Assembly (NCBI RefSeq): GCF_000231405.2
Contig: NZ_CP007032.1
Span: forward strand, 1,736,001-1,800,000
Reading direction: 5' to 3'
Length of the DNA: 64,000 bases
Source: Desulfitobacterium metallireducens DSM 15288
Lineage (GTDB): Bacteria; Bacillota; Desulfitobacteriia; Desulfitobacteriales; Desulfitobacteriaceae
The position numbers were made by a program, and so were the translations under genes. The notes beneath the pieces are model-generated. The model saw nothing but the letters and a program-made list of their open reading frames with translations, was not told the origin of the DNA and did no database searches. Below, one piece after another: positions 16,711-25,711 of the stretch; the first letter of the stretch is position 1; every line of letters starts with the position of its first letter.

Positions 16711-17102
16711 GATTCCTTTTCCGCCTTTTGGGGCTGCGGGGGCCAACCTAGAGTTGGGATCTTATCAAGATACTCGAAGTATTCAACGATTTGCGTTGCC
16801 TCTGAACCGGATAGACCCGGGTGATGTAGTTTCCTATTAGGGAGCATCACTGGAGGTTTTACTAAATAATTAAGTACGTATTCACTCCCGCGTTGAGCGA
16901 CGATATGGGTCATATCTGCCCCCACATAACCTCCGTTGCCAAAAATGGTATGGCAACTGACACACTCATGTCTTTGCCACACCTGCTTTCCAGAGATTGC
17001 GCCTTCACTCATGGGGACCGCTAGATGTGAAGAAAAGTAATTCGCTCCAATAAAGGTTCCGTAGGAAACCAGGCTAATCAATATAAATACTCTCAGCTTC
17101 AC
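16707..17102 (-). CDS. norC: Nitric oxide reductase cytochrome c subunit
   Basis: A 131-aa membrane-anchored monoheme cytochrome. Residues 1-25 are an uncleaved signal anchor; the heme site CVSCH sits in WQRHECVSCHTIFGNGGYVGADMTHI, a pattern typical of NorC, and the axial methionine is likely in PPVMLPNRKLHH. It donates electrons to NorB and is translationally coupled to it. The mature domain would be outside the membrane. Confidence 0.87.
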   Translation of the reverse strand: MKLRVFILISLVSYGTFIGANYFSSHLAVPMSEGAISGKQVWQRHECVSCHTIFGNGGYVGADMTHIVAQRGSEYVLNYLVKPPVMLPNRKLHHPGLSGSEATQIVEYFEYLDKIPTLGWPPQPQKAEKES

Positions 17103-17215
17103 TGCGCCTCATCTCACTCCGTTTTCAGCTCGATCCAATTAGTTCTTAGTATGCGCAGTTTCACTGAATCTATAATCATTAACGACTAAGCCCTTCTCAT
17201 ATGAAGCGGATCACT

Positions 17216-18346
17216 TCATAAAGAAATCTGAAGAATTCGAAATGCTCTTTCCGTTGCCCCGATCGTCAACTCATACGCTTGTTCAATTGACGTTTCCAGC
17301 ATCATCGGACCATTCACAATACTCACAATGGAACTGAGACCATAATCATAAAGAGCTTCTGCACCAGGACCGATCGATCCCACGATGGCAAGTACTGGCT
17401 TCGCTTGCTTAACCGCCCTCTTAACAACTCCCATGGGTACTTTTCCATAGAGCGATTGGCTATCAATCCGACCTTCCCCTGTAATAATGAGATCCGCCTC
17501 TTCTTGCATCTGATCAAACTTAACCGTATCTAGAATGGTCTCTACTCCTGTCTTTAGTTCAGCGTTCGTAAAAGCCAGTAAACCTGCTCCTATTCCGCCA
17601 GCAGCACCTGACCCTGGGATATCCTTCAGATCAAGGCCGAGCTGCTCTTTAATAATCTGTGCGTAATGCTCTAAATTGCGGTCTAGAATTTGCACCATTT
17701 CGGAACTTGCTCCTTTTTGCGGGCCGAAAACCGCTGATGCTCCTCGTGGCCCGCATAGGGGATTATCAACATCACACATCACTGTTATCTTCGTGTTTTT
17801 CAACCGGGGATCAACCTGCGTGAGATCAATGCTTGCCAATCGTACTAACTCTCCACCTCCCGGTTTTAGTTCTCTACCCTCTTTATCTAGTAGCTTCACC
17901 CCAAGTGCTTGAGCCATTCCTGCTCCACCATCGTTCGTGGCACTCCCACCAATTCCTAGGATAATATCGCGTGCCCCAAGATCCATAGCTTTGAGGATCA
18001 ATTCTCCGGTTCCCTTTGTTGTTGTAACTAGTGGATTCCGTAGCTCAGCGGGTACAAGGGGTAGCCCTGAGGCCGCTGCCATTTCCAAGACCACCATCCC
18101 GTCCGGCAATTGTCCAAGAAAGCTCTCAATTGACTCCCCCAAAGGAGAGGTTACCTTTGTTTTTAAAATTTTTCCTTGCCTCGCTTGGACCAGTGCTTCA
18201 ACTGTCCCTTCCCCGCCGTCAGCCATCGGTAATATGTAACTCGTTGCTTCAGGGAACACCTTATGAATCCCTTCCGTAATCGCCTCTCCGACCTGTTGAC
18301 TTGATAAACTTCCTTTAAATGAATCAACTGCAATTAAAATATGCAT
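17216..18346 (-). CDS. Glycerate kinase (GarK/GlxK family)
   Basis: A 376-aa enzyme phosphorylating D-glycerate, giving 2- or 3-phosphoglycerate depending on subgroup. Motifs: MHILIAVDSFKGSLSSQQVGEAI at the N-terminus, ILPMADGGEGTVEALV, LGIGGSATNDGGAGMAQALG, and VEDPLITGEGRIDSQSLYGK-like LIITGEGRIDSQSLYGK near the C-terminus. ATG 18346 is preferred, with AAAGGAG 7 bases upstream, over the open frame eight codons longer. It stands alone, with no other sugar-acid genes next to it. Confidence 0.93.
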   Translation of the reverse strand: MHILIAVDSFKGSLSSQQVGEAITEGIHKVFPEATSYILPMADGGEGTVEALVQARQGKILKTKVTSPLGESIESFLGQLPDGMVVLEMAAASGLPLVPAELRNPLVTTTKGTGELILKAMDLGARDIILGIGGSATNDGGAGMAQALGVKLLDKEGRELKPGGGELVRLASIDLTQVDPRLKNTKITVMCDVDNPLCGPRGASAVFGPQKGASSEMVQILDRNLEHYAQIIKEQLGLDLKDIPGSGAAGGIGAGLLAFTNAELKTGVETILDTVKFDQMQEEADLIITGEGRIDSQSLYGKVPMGVVKRAVKQAKPVLAIVGSIGPGAEALYDYGLSSIVSIVNGPMMLETSIEQAYELTIGATERAFRILQISL

Positions 18347-18480
18347 TGTATAACTCCTTTGTCCACGCATAATCTTTTACTTTATGTTACTTTATATTTT
18401 AGTAATCTATAGAAGTTAATTCAAGAGCACCAAGAGCAGTTAATAGTGCAGCAAGTCGCTTGATCTTGAAAAATATATTC

Positions 18481-18509
18481 TTGACCAAGATGCCATTATC
18501 TTCTATAAT
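18481..18509 (+). promoter_or_regulatory. Sigma-A promoter of the yybP-ykoY leader
   Basis: TTGACC (18481-18486), 17-base spacer and the consensus TATAAT (18504-18509), just ahead of the riboswitch. Confidence 0.85.
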
Positions 18510-18524
18510 AAATGTATAGTGTTC

Positions 18525-18640
18525 AAAGGGGAGTAGCTGTTACAGCAAAGTCATCAGTACGGAATTAAGGTTCCTGGCTTTGTTGGCAACTCAAGTTGTT
18601 AGCAAGACCTTTGCCCATAACGGGTAAAGGTCTTTTTATA
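18525..18640 (+). promoter_or_regulatory. yybP-ykoY (Mn2+) riboswitch with terminator, upstream of terC-family gene
   Basis: AAAGGGGAGTAGC (18525-18537), GTCATCAGTACGG, GGTTCCTGGCTTTGTTGGCA and TTGTTAGCAAGACCTTTGCCC are the family's conserved blocks. The terminator stem AGACCTTTGCCC (18605-18616) and GGGTAAAGGTCT (18622-18633) followed by Ts is the expression platform. Known members bind Mn2+ and turn expression on, and TerC/YkoY genes are classic targets. Confidence 0.93.
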
Positions 18641-18683
18641 TGCCATAATAAATAGAAATGATTTTAATAAGAGGAGGAAAGTT

Positions 18684-19379
18684 ATGGGATTATTAAGTCC
18701 TGAATTCTTCAGTGCAATTCTCTCCATCGTACTTATGGACTTGGTTCTAGGTGGAGATAATGCCATTGTCATCGGGATGGCCGCACGAAATTTACCAGCC
18801 AAAGATCAAAATAAAGTCATATTTATCGGTACAGGAGGAGCAATTGTCATCCGTTCTCTCGCAACCATTATTGCAGTTTGGTTGCTGAAAATCCCAGGAT
18901 TAATGCTAGCCGGCGGTCTTCTTCTTGTCTGGATGGCTTATAAACTTCTTGTCGAAGATAAAAGCGAAGAAAACAATATCGAATCCAGCTCAAATTTGTG
19001 GGGTGCGGTTCGGACAATTATCATTGCCGATGCCGTGATGGGGTTAGATAATGTTTTGGCAGTAGCAGGTGCTTCACATGGTAGCCCTCTACTCGTAATC
19101 TGCGGTCTTCTGATTAGTATTCCTATCGTGGTTTGGGGTAGTACCCTTGTTATTAAAGCGATTAATCGCTTCCCGATCATTATCCCCATCGGTGCTGCTG
19201 TTATTGCTCACACTGCAGCAACTATGATCATGGGTGAACCATTTATTCGGAATTTTGTAGGAGACAGTTCCCTCATTGAATGGGGACTTAGCATTATCTT
19301 AATTTCTGGCGTATTGATTGTTGGTTATCAGAAGAAAAAACAGCGCACTCGCTCTAATGATCAACAAGAAATTGCCTAA
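18684..19379 (+). CDS. TerC-family integral membrane protein (YceF/YkoY/YjbE type)
   Basis: A 231-aa protein of about seven helices. The signatures DLVLGGDNAIVIGMAARNLP near the N-terminus and IIADAVMGLDNVLAVAGASHG in the middle contain the paired acidic motifs of the TerC family. Relatives export Mn2+ or metallate secreted proteins. AGAGGAGG precedes the ATG. The Mn2+ riboswitch directly upstream supports a manganese role, and mntH elsewhere in the window would be the opposing importer. Confidence 0.92.
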   Translation: MGLLSPEFFSAILSIVLMDLVLGGDNAIVIGMAARNLPAKDQNKVIFIGTGGAIVIRSLATIIAVWLLKIPGLMLAGGLLLVWMAYKLLVEDKSEENNIESSSNLWGAVRTIIIADAVMGLDNVLAVAGASHGSPLLVICGLLISIPIVVWGSTLVIKAINRFPIIIPIGAAVIAHTAATMIMGEPFIRNFVGDSSLIEWGLSIILISGVLIVGYQKKKQRTRSNDQQEIA

Positions 19380-19416
19380 GTAACTCTCTCTTAAAATATA
19401 AACAACGTTTACATGA

Positions 19417-19465
19417 AAAGGATACAATACCATGAACTCAAAGTTCAAGTGTTGTATCCTTTTTA
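19417..19465. terminator. Bidirectional terminator between the TerC gene and hgcB
   Basis: AAAAGGATACAA (19417-19428) pairs with TTGTATCCTTTT near 19451-19464, with further pairing of TGAACT and AGTTCA inside. It serves the TerC gene and the convergent hgcAB transcript. Confidence 0.8.
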
Positions 19466-19472
19466 GTTTTAT

Positions 19473-19763
19473 TTAGCAACAACCACCCTCTGAGCAATCA
19501 CAGCTCGGTTCCGTCCCTGTTAGCCATCCCTTAATAATTGCAGAGGCACAACCGACACCGGGCTTAACTTCTAAAGCATTAACTGGACAATTTCTAACAC
19601 ATGCGCCACATTCCATACAGTGATCTTTATCAATAATGACCGACTTTCTCTCACTTAGGATAAAAACGTGATGCGGGCAAACTTCAAGGCATCGCCCACA
19701 ACCTATACATTTATCGGACTCTATTTTTAAGGTTGACACATTCTTTAAATAGGTATTTCTCAC
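19473..19763 (-). CDS. hgcB: HgcB, ferredoxin partner in mercury methylation
   Basis: A 96-aa protein with two [4Fe-4S] motifs, CIGCGRCLEVCP (C19, 22, 25, 29) and CMECGACVRNCP (C49, 52, 55, 59). It also has the extra conserved cysteine seen in HgcB (C72 in GVGCAS) and a C-terminal vicinal cysteine pair (C95-C96, after SCDCSEGG). The terminal pair distinguishes HgcB from ordinary bacterial ferredoxins and is thought to pass Hg(II) to HgcA; the clusters are thought to reduce the corrinoid. Start GTG 19763 follows AAGGAG by 8 bases. It lies 12 bases downstream of hgcA. Confidence 0.93.
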   Translation of the reverse strand: MRNTYLKNVSTLKIESDKCIGCGRCLEVCPHHVFILSERKSVIIDKDHCMECGACVRNCPVNALEVKPGVGCASAIIKGWLTGTEPSCDCSEGGCC

Positions 19764-19775
19764 ACTAACATCTCC

Positions 19776-20780
19776 TTAAAGAGTAATGAAACTATTAACT
19801 AGAACTAATACTATCCCCAAGGATATCGAAATAATAATCGCTGGAAGAGCAATTTTCATTTCTTTCAAAACACCTGAAAAAGACGTGAAAGTCGAGGAAC
19901 CTGTAAAATTCATCGCATAGTACGCCGCTATAGGAGGTAGGATGAGTAAATACCCCAATGCTCTTAAGATACTATATTGGGGTAGGTTAGGCCACCCATT
20001 TAATCCATTAACGAGTACTGCCCAAATCAAACCTAATAACCAGCCCTTCCATGCAAAAGCCCGACCTGGAATCCAAGGGAGTAATACCGGAGTTACTACG
20101 CACCCAATGATCACTGCCCCCATATACGCGTAAAAATCAACAAAGCCAAAAGGGCCAATCCCTAGAAGGTCTAACAAAAAGAGAATCCCAAAAATCATTA
20201 GAGAAACCTTGAGCGAATTGACTAATTCAACTGGAGTTAAAACTAATCGATCATATGTATGAAATGTGACTGCCCGCATTTCTACCGTGGCTTTCATTCC
20301 TGAATTGATAAACGCGGAGATATCTTTGGCTTTCACTGGTCCATAGATGATTTTAAAACCAGAGTGCTTCGTAACCTCATGTGCACTTATCCCAGGTGCT
20401 CCCAATTGAGGTAAAATTAAGGTTCGATGCGACACAACTTTCCCAAGCTGGACTATAGCTATGCGGTTAAGGAGTTCCTGAGTTCCAAAGGCACCCTTAC
20501 CGGCTGCGCACCAAACATTGACTCCTTTTGTATCTATGACTAAAATCCAAACATCTAACCCTTTTAGGTCTTTTCTTAACATATCGAAGCTTAATTTATA
20601 ATTAGCACTCACCATTATCGGAGAATTCGGATTGGGATTACCCACGCTATAAAGGCCAGGCTCAACTCTATAATCCATCCGGTTAATTCCCCATCGGACC
20701 TTCCACGCACCTAAAATATCCTGAAAGGTTAATTCGGTGGAAGTCTTCGTCACTTTTATTTCCCGGCTCAATATTTCCAT
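19776..20780 (-). CDS. hgcA: HgcA, corrinoid protein required for mercury methylation
   Basis: A 334-aa protein. The N-terminal corrinoid-binding domain carries the diagnostic cap-helix motif NVWCAAGKGAFGT at residues 88-100, whose C91 is the expected lower-axial cobalt ligand. From about residue 190 there are five hydrophobic helices, matching the HgcA membrane domain. The protein transfers a methyl group from its corrinoid to Hg(II), giving the neurotoxin methylmercury. AGAGGGA precedes the ATG. HgcB follows at once and a GntR-like HTH gene lies 47 bases upstream. The C-terminal domain is of ordinary length and nothing looks truncated. Confidence 0.94.
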   Translation of the reverse strand: MEILSREIKVTKTSTELTFQDILGAWKVRWGINRMDYRVEPGLYSVGNPNPNSPIMVSANYKLSFDMLRKDLKGLDVWILVIDTKGVNVWCAAGKGAFGTQELLNRIAIVQLGKVVSHRTLILPQLGAPGISAHEVTKHSGFKIIYGPVKAKDISAFINSGMKATVEMRAVTFHTYDRLVLTPVELVNSLKVSLMIFGILFLLDLLGIGPFGFVDFYAYMGAVIIGCVVTPVLLPWIPGRAFAWKGWLLGLIWAVLVNGLNGWPNLPQYSILRALGYLLILPPIAAYYAMNFTGSSTFTSFSGVLKEMKIALPAIIISISLGIVLVLVNSFITL

Positions 20781-20827
20781 CAGATTATCCCTCTATTCTT
20801 TATCTTACTACACTTGGCTTTAAACTC

Positions 20828-21085
20828 TCACTTGCGACTTCTATATTTTGCTGCGCCGAAATTTCTCCGAGAAATCCATAACCAGATGGGTTTATTTACG
20901 ATATCGAAAAATTTTTGTTCGACAACCAAAAGAGCTAGTCCATTTCTTACTGTCGCTCTGCTAACCCCATATTGTTGACTCAAAGAAGATTTTGCAGGGA
21001 GAATGTCACCCGGTTTTAATACAGAGCTGTTGATCTTCTCTTTTATCTCTTTCAATATTCTGAGATAAACCGGACTATTTGTCAT
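20828..21085 (-). CDS. Short GntR-type winged-helix protein upstream of hgcA
   Basis: An 85-aa frame. Residues 4-55 (YLRILKEIKEKINSSVLKPGDILPAKSSLSQQYGVSRATVRNGLALL) match the GntR winged-helix DNA-binding domain well. The last 30 residues, from about VVEQKFF on, lose the wing pattern and no effector domain follows. It is either a stand-alone or a frameshift-truncated GntR regulator. Its position and direction make it a candidate regulator of hgcAB, but that is inference; truncation is equally likely. Confidence 0.6.
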   Translation of the reverse strand: MTNSPVYLRILKEIKEKINSSVLKPGDILPAKSSLSQQYGVSRATVRNGLALLVVEQKFFDIVNKPIWLWISRRNFGAAKYRSRK

Positions 21086-21136
21086 GGTCTGATACTCCCT
21101 ATGGATTCTTGGAGAGCATCCATTCCTTACATATCC

Positions 21137-21480
21137 TCACACCAACGGAAACATCTCAGGCGAAATTATGTGCCCCTCCAACAACTTGAATGTCAAAACG
21201 TCAAAAAAACTTATTTTCTCAATTATACAAAATAATTGTGAAAAAGGGCAAGTTATAGCGACTTGCTCAGGAAATATGTTACAACCCATAAAAAGCATAA
21301 GTCCCAAACCGACGAACCACACATTTTTACTTTAACAACCTTAACAAGTACAACCCATAAAATTCCAACAGCGTGCATCACATAACCTGCAATAGCATAT
21401 GCCATTTTTGACGTTGGAGATAAAGTTGCTGTGGACAAACCTACCGTCATCCCTAATCCAACGCTTCCGTTGCCAATTGT
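21137..21480 (-). pseudogene. Remnant of a membrane-protein gene
   Basis: Two short minus-strand frames overlap here and neither has a convincing ribosome site. One reads GMTVGLSTATLSPTSKMAYAIAGYVMHAVGILWVVLVK, faintly like the last helices of a TrkH-type potassium transporter; the other is a hydrophobic shadow. I regard the segment as a decayed fragment filling the gap between the GntR-like gene and the CWB2/VanW gene. The similarity to TrkH is weak. Confidence 0.3.
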
Positions 21481-21522
21481 GTAACCATCATTCCTTGGTC
21501 TAAGGGGTCGCTGGATAATTTC

Positions 21523-23259
21523 TTACTTTTTATAAAGCTGGAAAGTTAACGTATCTCCTTCCACGAAACTACGGATTAAGAGAAACGTATCTGTGCTATT
21601 TTTGAATCTAAAATCAAGAACTCCATAAGCTACTGTTGCGTCCTGCCCGTAAGGAACATAAGTTATCTCCAGTGAATGCGCATGTCTTTCGAGAATTTCT
21701 AAACCTGCAAGATTTACGACATTATAAAGCGTCGAAGAAACTTGGCAAACTCCCCCTCCGAGCCCTGGGACAAACTCTTTTCCTACAATGATCATTGCCT
21801 CTTTATAACCTGCTTCAGCCGTTCGTTCTCCCACACTCTCATTGAAGGAGAATCGTTCACCAGGTGCTAATACTTTTCCATCAAGAGCCTTTGCAGCAAG
21901 GCGAATGTTCTCCGTACGATTGACCTGGCGCGAATCAAAGTAAGTTGAATATTGAGCTATCGGCAAGGGTTCCTGAACATTAAGATGAAGCTTGATTGAT
22001 TTTTCATATCCATCGACAGTTCCATTAAAAACACTCTCCCCTACACTGCTCGTATCGACAGATGTCGGATTCCACTTCACAGGAACATCGAGGAAATCAC
22101 TGTTATAAAGTTGAGCCTGAACTGTTGTTGGTAAAGAATAGTCTTTATTTTGAATAATCGTTGCAGTTATATCGTCAATAGAAGAAATACTTGTTTCCTT
22201 CGCTAATCCCAAAATCAAGTTACTTGATTTTTCGACAATCTCATCTGGCACAACTCCACTGCCCCCAAATGAAACTATATTTGGTCTTAATTTTTTTCCT
22301 GAAAGTTTACCAAAATAACTGGCGACTGACTTTGGTAACGCAGGTACAGAAGGGTCGATAAATATTATGGGATCTCCATTCTTAGAAGCCACAATACTCC
22401 CTGCTAAAGCATCCGCGAAACCATAACCAGTAGCTAAGTAGACTGTTGATGGGTTCGGTGCAAACGTTTCAGCGATGATGGCATTCGTATCGAATCGAGA
22501 TTGTCCTGTCAGCCGTTCGACCTCAGCCTGGGGTAACACACTCCTAATTTTGGATTTTACATTGTCCGAAATGGCTCCTTCTCCACCGGTTATGTATACT
22601 TTTGATGGCTTCCGTGCCCGCAAAAATTCTTCTACTTCTTGAGGAAGTGCATCATGCGGAGATAATAAAATGGGCCAGCCGTTATTTGCTGCAAAACTTG
22701 ATATACTCAAGGCATCAGGATATTGTTCTCCGGAGGATATCACAACATTAGATACCATTGTATCTTTAAGCGAGCTAGCGATCATGTAAGATGTATCATA
22801 CCTGTCTTTACCCGCTATTCTTACCGTATTTTTGAAGCCAAGCTCATTAAGGGTCGCTTCGAATTCGGTACCAATGATGCCATTACCCCCCATGATATAA
22901 ACCGTTCCAGCTAAATCAAGATGATCATGGATATAATCCAAAGCATCTTTAGAACTCACAACTGATGAATCAACTAAGAGTATCGGGGCTTCCTTTTCAT
23001 GGGCAAAGACACTTGCAGATAAAGCATCTGCAAAATCATTCCCAGTTGTGAGAATGACATTCTTCACCTTTCCATTGGAGTAGTACTCAGAGATTACCTT
23101 CGCCGTCTCATATCTTGTATACCCAGAAAGTCTATCCGTTCTCATAATTTGTGGTGAGTTCATAGCTGAATTGAGATTATTCGAAGTAGCATAAGCTGGT
23201 GTTCCTATAAGAAGGCTACTCCATAAAATTAAAATAGGTACAATTCCTTTTTTGTTCAC
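21523..23259 (-). CDS. Exported protein with three CWB2 repeats and a VanW-like domain
   Basis: About 578 aa. A signal peptide (KKGIVPILILWSSLLIGTPAYA) is followed by three cell-wall-binding-2 repeats, each starting R-x-x-G-x-x-R-Y/F-x-T and containing a G-x-x-x-x-D-A-L core (RLSGYTRYETA, RIAGKDRYDTS, RLTGQSRFDTN). A linker leads to a C-terminal VanW-like domain (APGERFSFNESVGERTAEAGYKEA, VPGLGGGVCQVSSTLYN). CWB2 repeats anchor proteins to anionic wall polymers. GTG 23259, 11 bases after AAGGAG, is my preferred start; GTG 23271 touches the ribosome site. VanW function is unclear. Confidence 0.85.
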   Translation of the reverse strand: MNKKGIVPILILWSSLLIGTPAYATSNNLNSAMNSPQIMRTDRLSGYTRYETAKVISEYYSNGKVKNVILTTGNDFADALSASVFAHEKEAPILLVDSSVVSSKDALDYIHDHLDLAGTVYIMGGNGIIGTEFEATLNELGFKNTVRIAGKDRYDTSYMIASSLKDTMVSNVVISSGEQYPDALSISSFAANNGWPILLSPHDALPQEVEEFLRARKPSKVYITGGEGAISDNVKSKIRSVLPQAEVERLTGQSRFDTNAIIAETFAPNPSTVYLATGYGFADALAGSIVASKNGDPIIFIDPSVPALPKSVASYFGKLSGKKLRPNIVSFGGSGVVPDEIVEKSSNLILGLAKETSISSIDDITATIIQNKDYSLPTTVQAQLYNSDFLDVPVKWNPTSVDTSSVGESVFNGTVDGYEKSIKLHLNVQEPLPIAQYSTYFDSRQVNRTENIRLAAKALDGKVLAPGERFSFNESVGERTAEAGYKEAMIIVGKEFVPGLGGGVCQVSSTLYNVVNLAGLEILERHAHSLEITYVPYGQDATVAYGVLDFRFKNSTDTFLLIRSFVEGDTLTFQLYKK

Positions 23260-23519
23260 CTCATACGACACTCCTTCTACTTAGAAATCCGGATAATTAT
23301 CTCATGTTGAAGAAGTGAAGCATGTCGGAAAGAGCATCCTTAAACGTACTTTTAAGTGCAAAAAGGCCCTATTCAACATATATTCGTAACCATCACCTCA
23401 GAATCAAAATTTTGCTAAAAGATACTACCAAACATATTAAAATTCGACCAAATTATATATTCTTAAGAACTTTAGGATATAATAATTGAAAATTATTTAA
23501 GTTGAAAGAAGGTGATGTA

Positions 23520-25679
23520 ATGACTAACAAAAATGTTGTACCCAATAGATTAGCTCTAGAAAAGTCTCCTTACCTACTCCAACACGCTTACAATCCTGTA
23601 AACTGGTACCCCTGGAATGAAGAGGCTTTTCAAAAAGCGAAAACAGAAAACAAACCTGTTTTTTTATCTATTGGGTATTCGTAGTGTAGTTTGTCGACAT
23701 GTCACTGGTGCCATGTTATGGAACGCGAGTCCTTTGAGGACACGGAAGTCGCCGAATTACTCAACCGCAGCTTTCTTGCCATTAAAGTTGATCGCGAAGA
23801 ACGACCTGATATTGATCACTTATACATGGAATTTTGTCAAGCCTTAACCGGTTCTGGAGGATGGCCCTTAACAATTCTTATGACACCGGAAAAACAACCT
23901 TTTTTCACAGGAACTTACTTTCCTAAAAGCAGCCATTATGGTCGACCTGGGCTTATAGACCTTCTCAGCCAAATCAGTGAGCTTTGGGATAAAGATGAAA
24001 ACAAGCTTAGAAAATCGGCAGAAGAAATCGTCAAGGCCATTACTTCCCACCAAAAGCGTTCTTCAGAAGAAGTTAACCCCGTAGAAGTTCATGCACTTCA
24101 GGGATTTCTGAACGTTCAAAATGGTGGTGATGCCTCAGCCGATTTCCAATCCTGGGCAAACGAACTTATTGAACAATCGTATCAAGCCCTAATTCAGAAT
24201 TTCGATTCTCGCTATGGAGGTTTTGGTCAAGCCCCGAAGTTTCCCTCCCCTCATAACCTAACCTTTTTGTTGCGCTATGCTAAAGATCATCCCGATAGCC
24301 AAGCAGAGGCAATGATTCGAAAAAACCTAGATACTATGGGGCAAGGAGGAATTTATGACCATATTGGCTTCGGGTTTGCCCGCTATTCTACAGATCAGCA
24401 ATGGCTTGTCCCTCACTTTGAAAAAATGCTTTATGATAATGCCCTACTTGCTATAGCCTATATCGAAGCGTATCAATCCCAAAAAGAGCCTCGTGATGCA
24501 CAAAAAGCTCAGGAAATCCTGACCTATGTTCTCCGCGATATGACTTCTCCTGAGGGAGGTTTTTACTCGGCAGAAGATGCAGATTCTGAAGGAATAGAGG
24601 GCAAATTCTACGTCTGGACTCCTGAAGAAATTACTTCGGTACTTGGTGAGAAACGTTCCGCACTTTTTTGTGATGTGTTCAACATCACGCCTGAAGGAAA
24701 TTTTGAAGGAAAATCAATTCCGAATCGACTCTCAGGGGACATCGGAGAACTCGCCCGGAAACATCACCTCAACCCTGAAACGCTCAACTACATATTAGAA
24801 GAGGACCGTCTAAAATTATGGCAATCCCGGGAACACCGGATTCATCCTCACAAAGATGACAAAATTCTTACCTCCTGGAATGGGTTAATGATTGTAGCTC
24901 TCGCCAAAGGAGGGCAAGTCTTTAACGACAATAAATATATTCTGGCTGCTGAACAGGCTGCACACTTCGTTTTAGAGAACCTTTATCCTAACGAACGACT
25001 ATTAGCTCGCTTTCGCGATGGAAATGCAGCATATTTAGGGTATCTTGATGATTATGCCTTTTTCATCTGGGGACTTTTAGAACTTTATACGGCCAGTGGC
25101 AAATCGGATTACCTAAAATCCGCTCTCTCCCTTCAAGAACAACTTGAAACCCTCTTTAAGGATGAGGAAGCTGGAGGGTATTATCTTACGGGTTCGGATG
25201 GTGAAGAACTCCTTCTACGGCCTAAAGAAATCTATGACGGGGCACTGCCCTCAGGCAACTCCATCACAGCACTCAATCTTCTTCATCTTGCACGTCTAAC
25301 CGGGGATGAACGATGGAAACTCCAAGCTGAAAAACAACTTCTCTCCTTCCGTTCCACTCTCACTAGTAATCCTGCTGGCTATACCGCCTTTCTTCAGGCT
25401 CTCCAATATGCTCTCCACCCCAGTCAAGAACTCCTCCTGGTTGGCTCCTTGAACCACGAAGGTATTTCACCTCTAAGGCAAACCTTTTTTACAATCTTTT
25501 TACCCTATTCGTCTCTTCTTTATCATGAAGGGAGACTTGGAGAACTCCTTCCCTGGGTTAAGGATTATCCCTTTGACCCCAATAAAGTATTGGCATATCT
25601 CTGCACCAACTTTACTTGTCAAAAGCCCGTCGAATCGCCTGAAGAACTCAAAGCTCTGCTCGAAAAACTAAATATCTAA
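23520..25679 (+). pseudogene. yyaL-type thioredoxin-domain / glycoside-hydrolase-fold gene interrupted by TAG
   Basis: The product would be a YyaL/SSP411 (DUF255) protein of about 714 aa: a thioredoxin-like N-terminus ([35 protein letters not shown]) followed by an alpha/alpha-barrel. The frame is open on both sides but TAG occurs at 23682-23684, between FLSIGYS and TCHWCH, which are contiguous in the family. The block TAG TGT AGT TTG TCG is a 15-base in-frame insertion just before the CxxC. Either this is a nonsense mutation, or TAG is read through; some relatives use TAG for pyrrolysine. RBS AAGGTGAT precedes ATG 23520. The rest is intact. Confidence 0.8.
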
Positions 25680-25711
25680 AAAGGAGCTGTGTTTTCACAC
25701 AGCCCCTTTAC
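25678..25711. terminator. Terminator shared by the yyaL-type gene and the HD-GYP gene
   Basis: GGAGCTGTGT and ACACAGCCCC form a stem around a TTTTC loop (about 25683-25706), flanked by A and T runs. It lies between two convergent genes. Confidence 0.7.
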
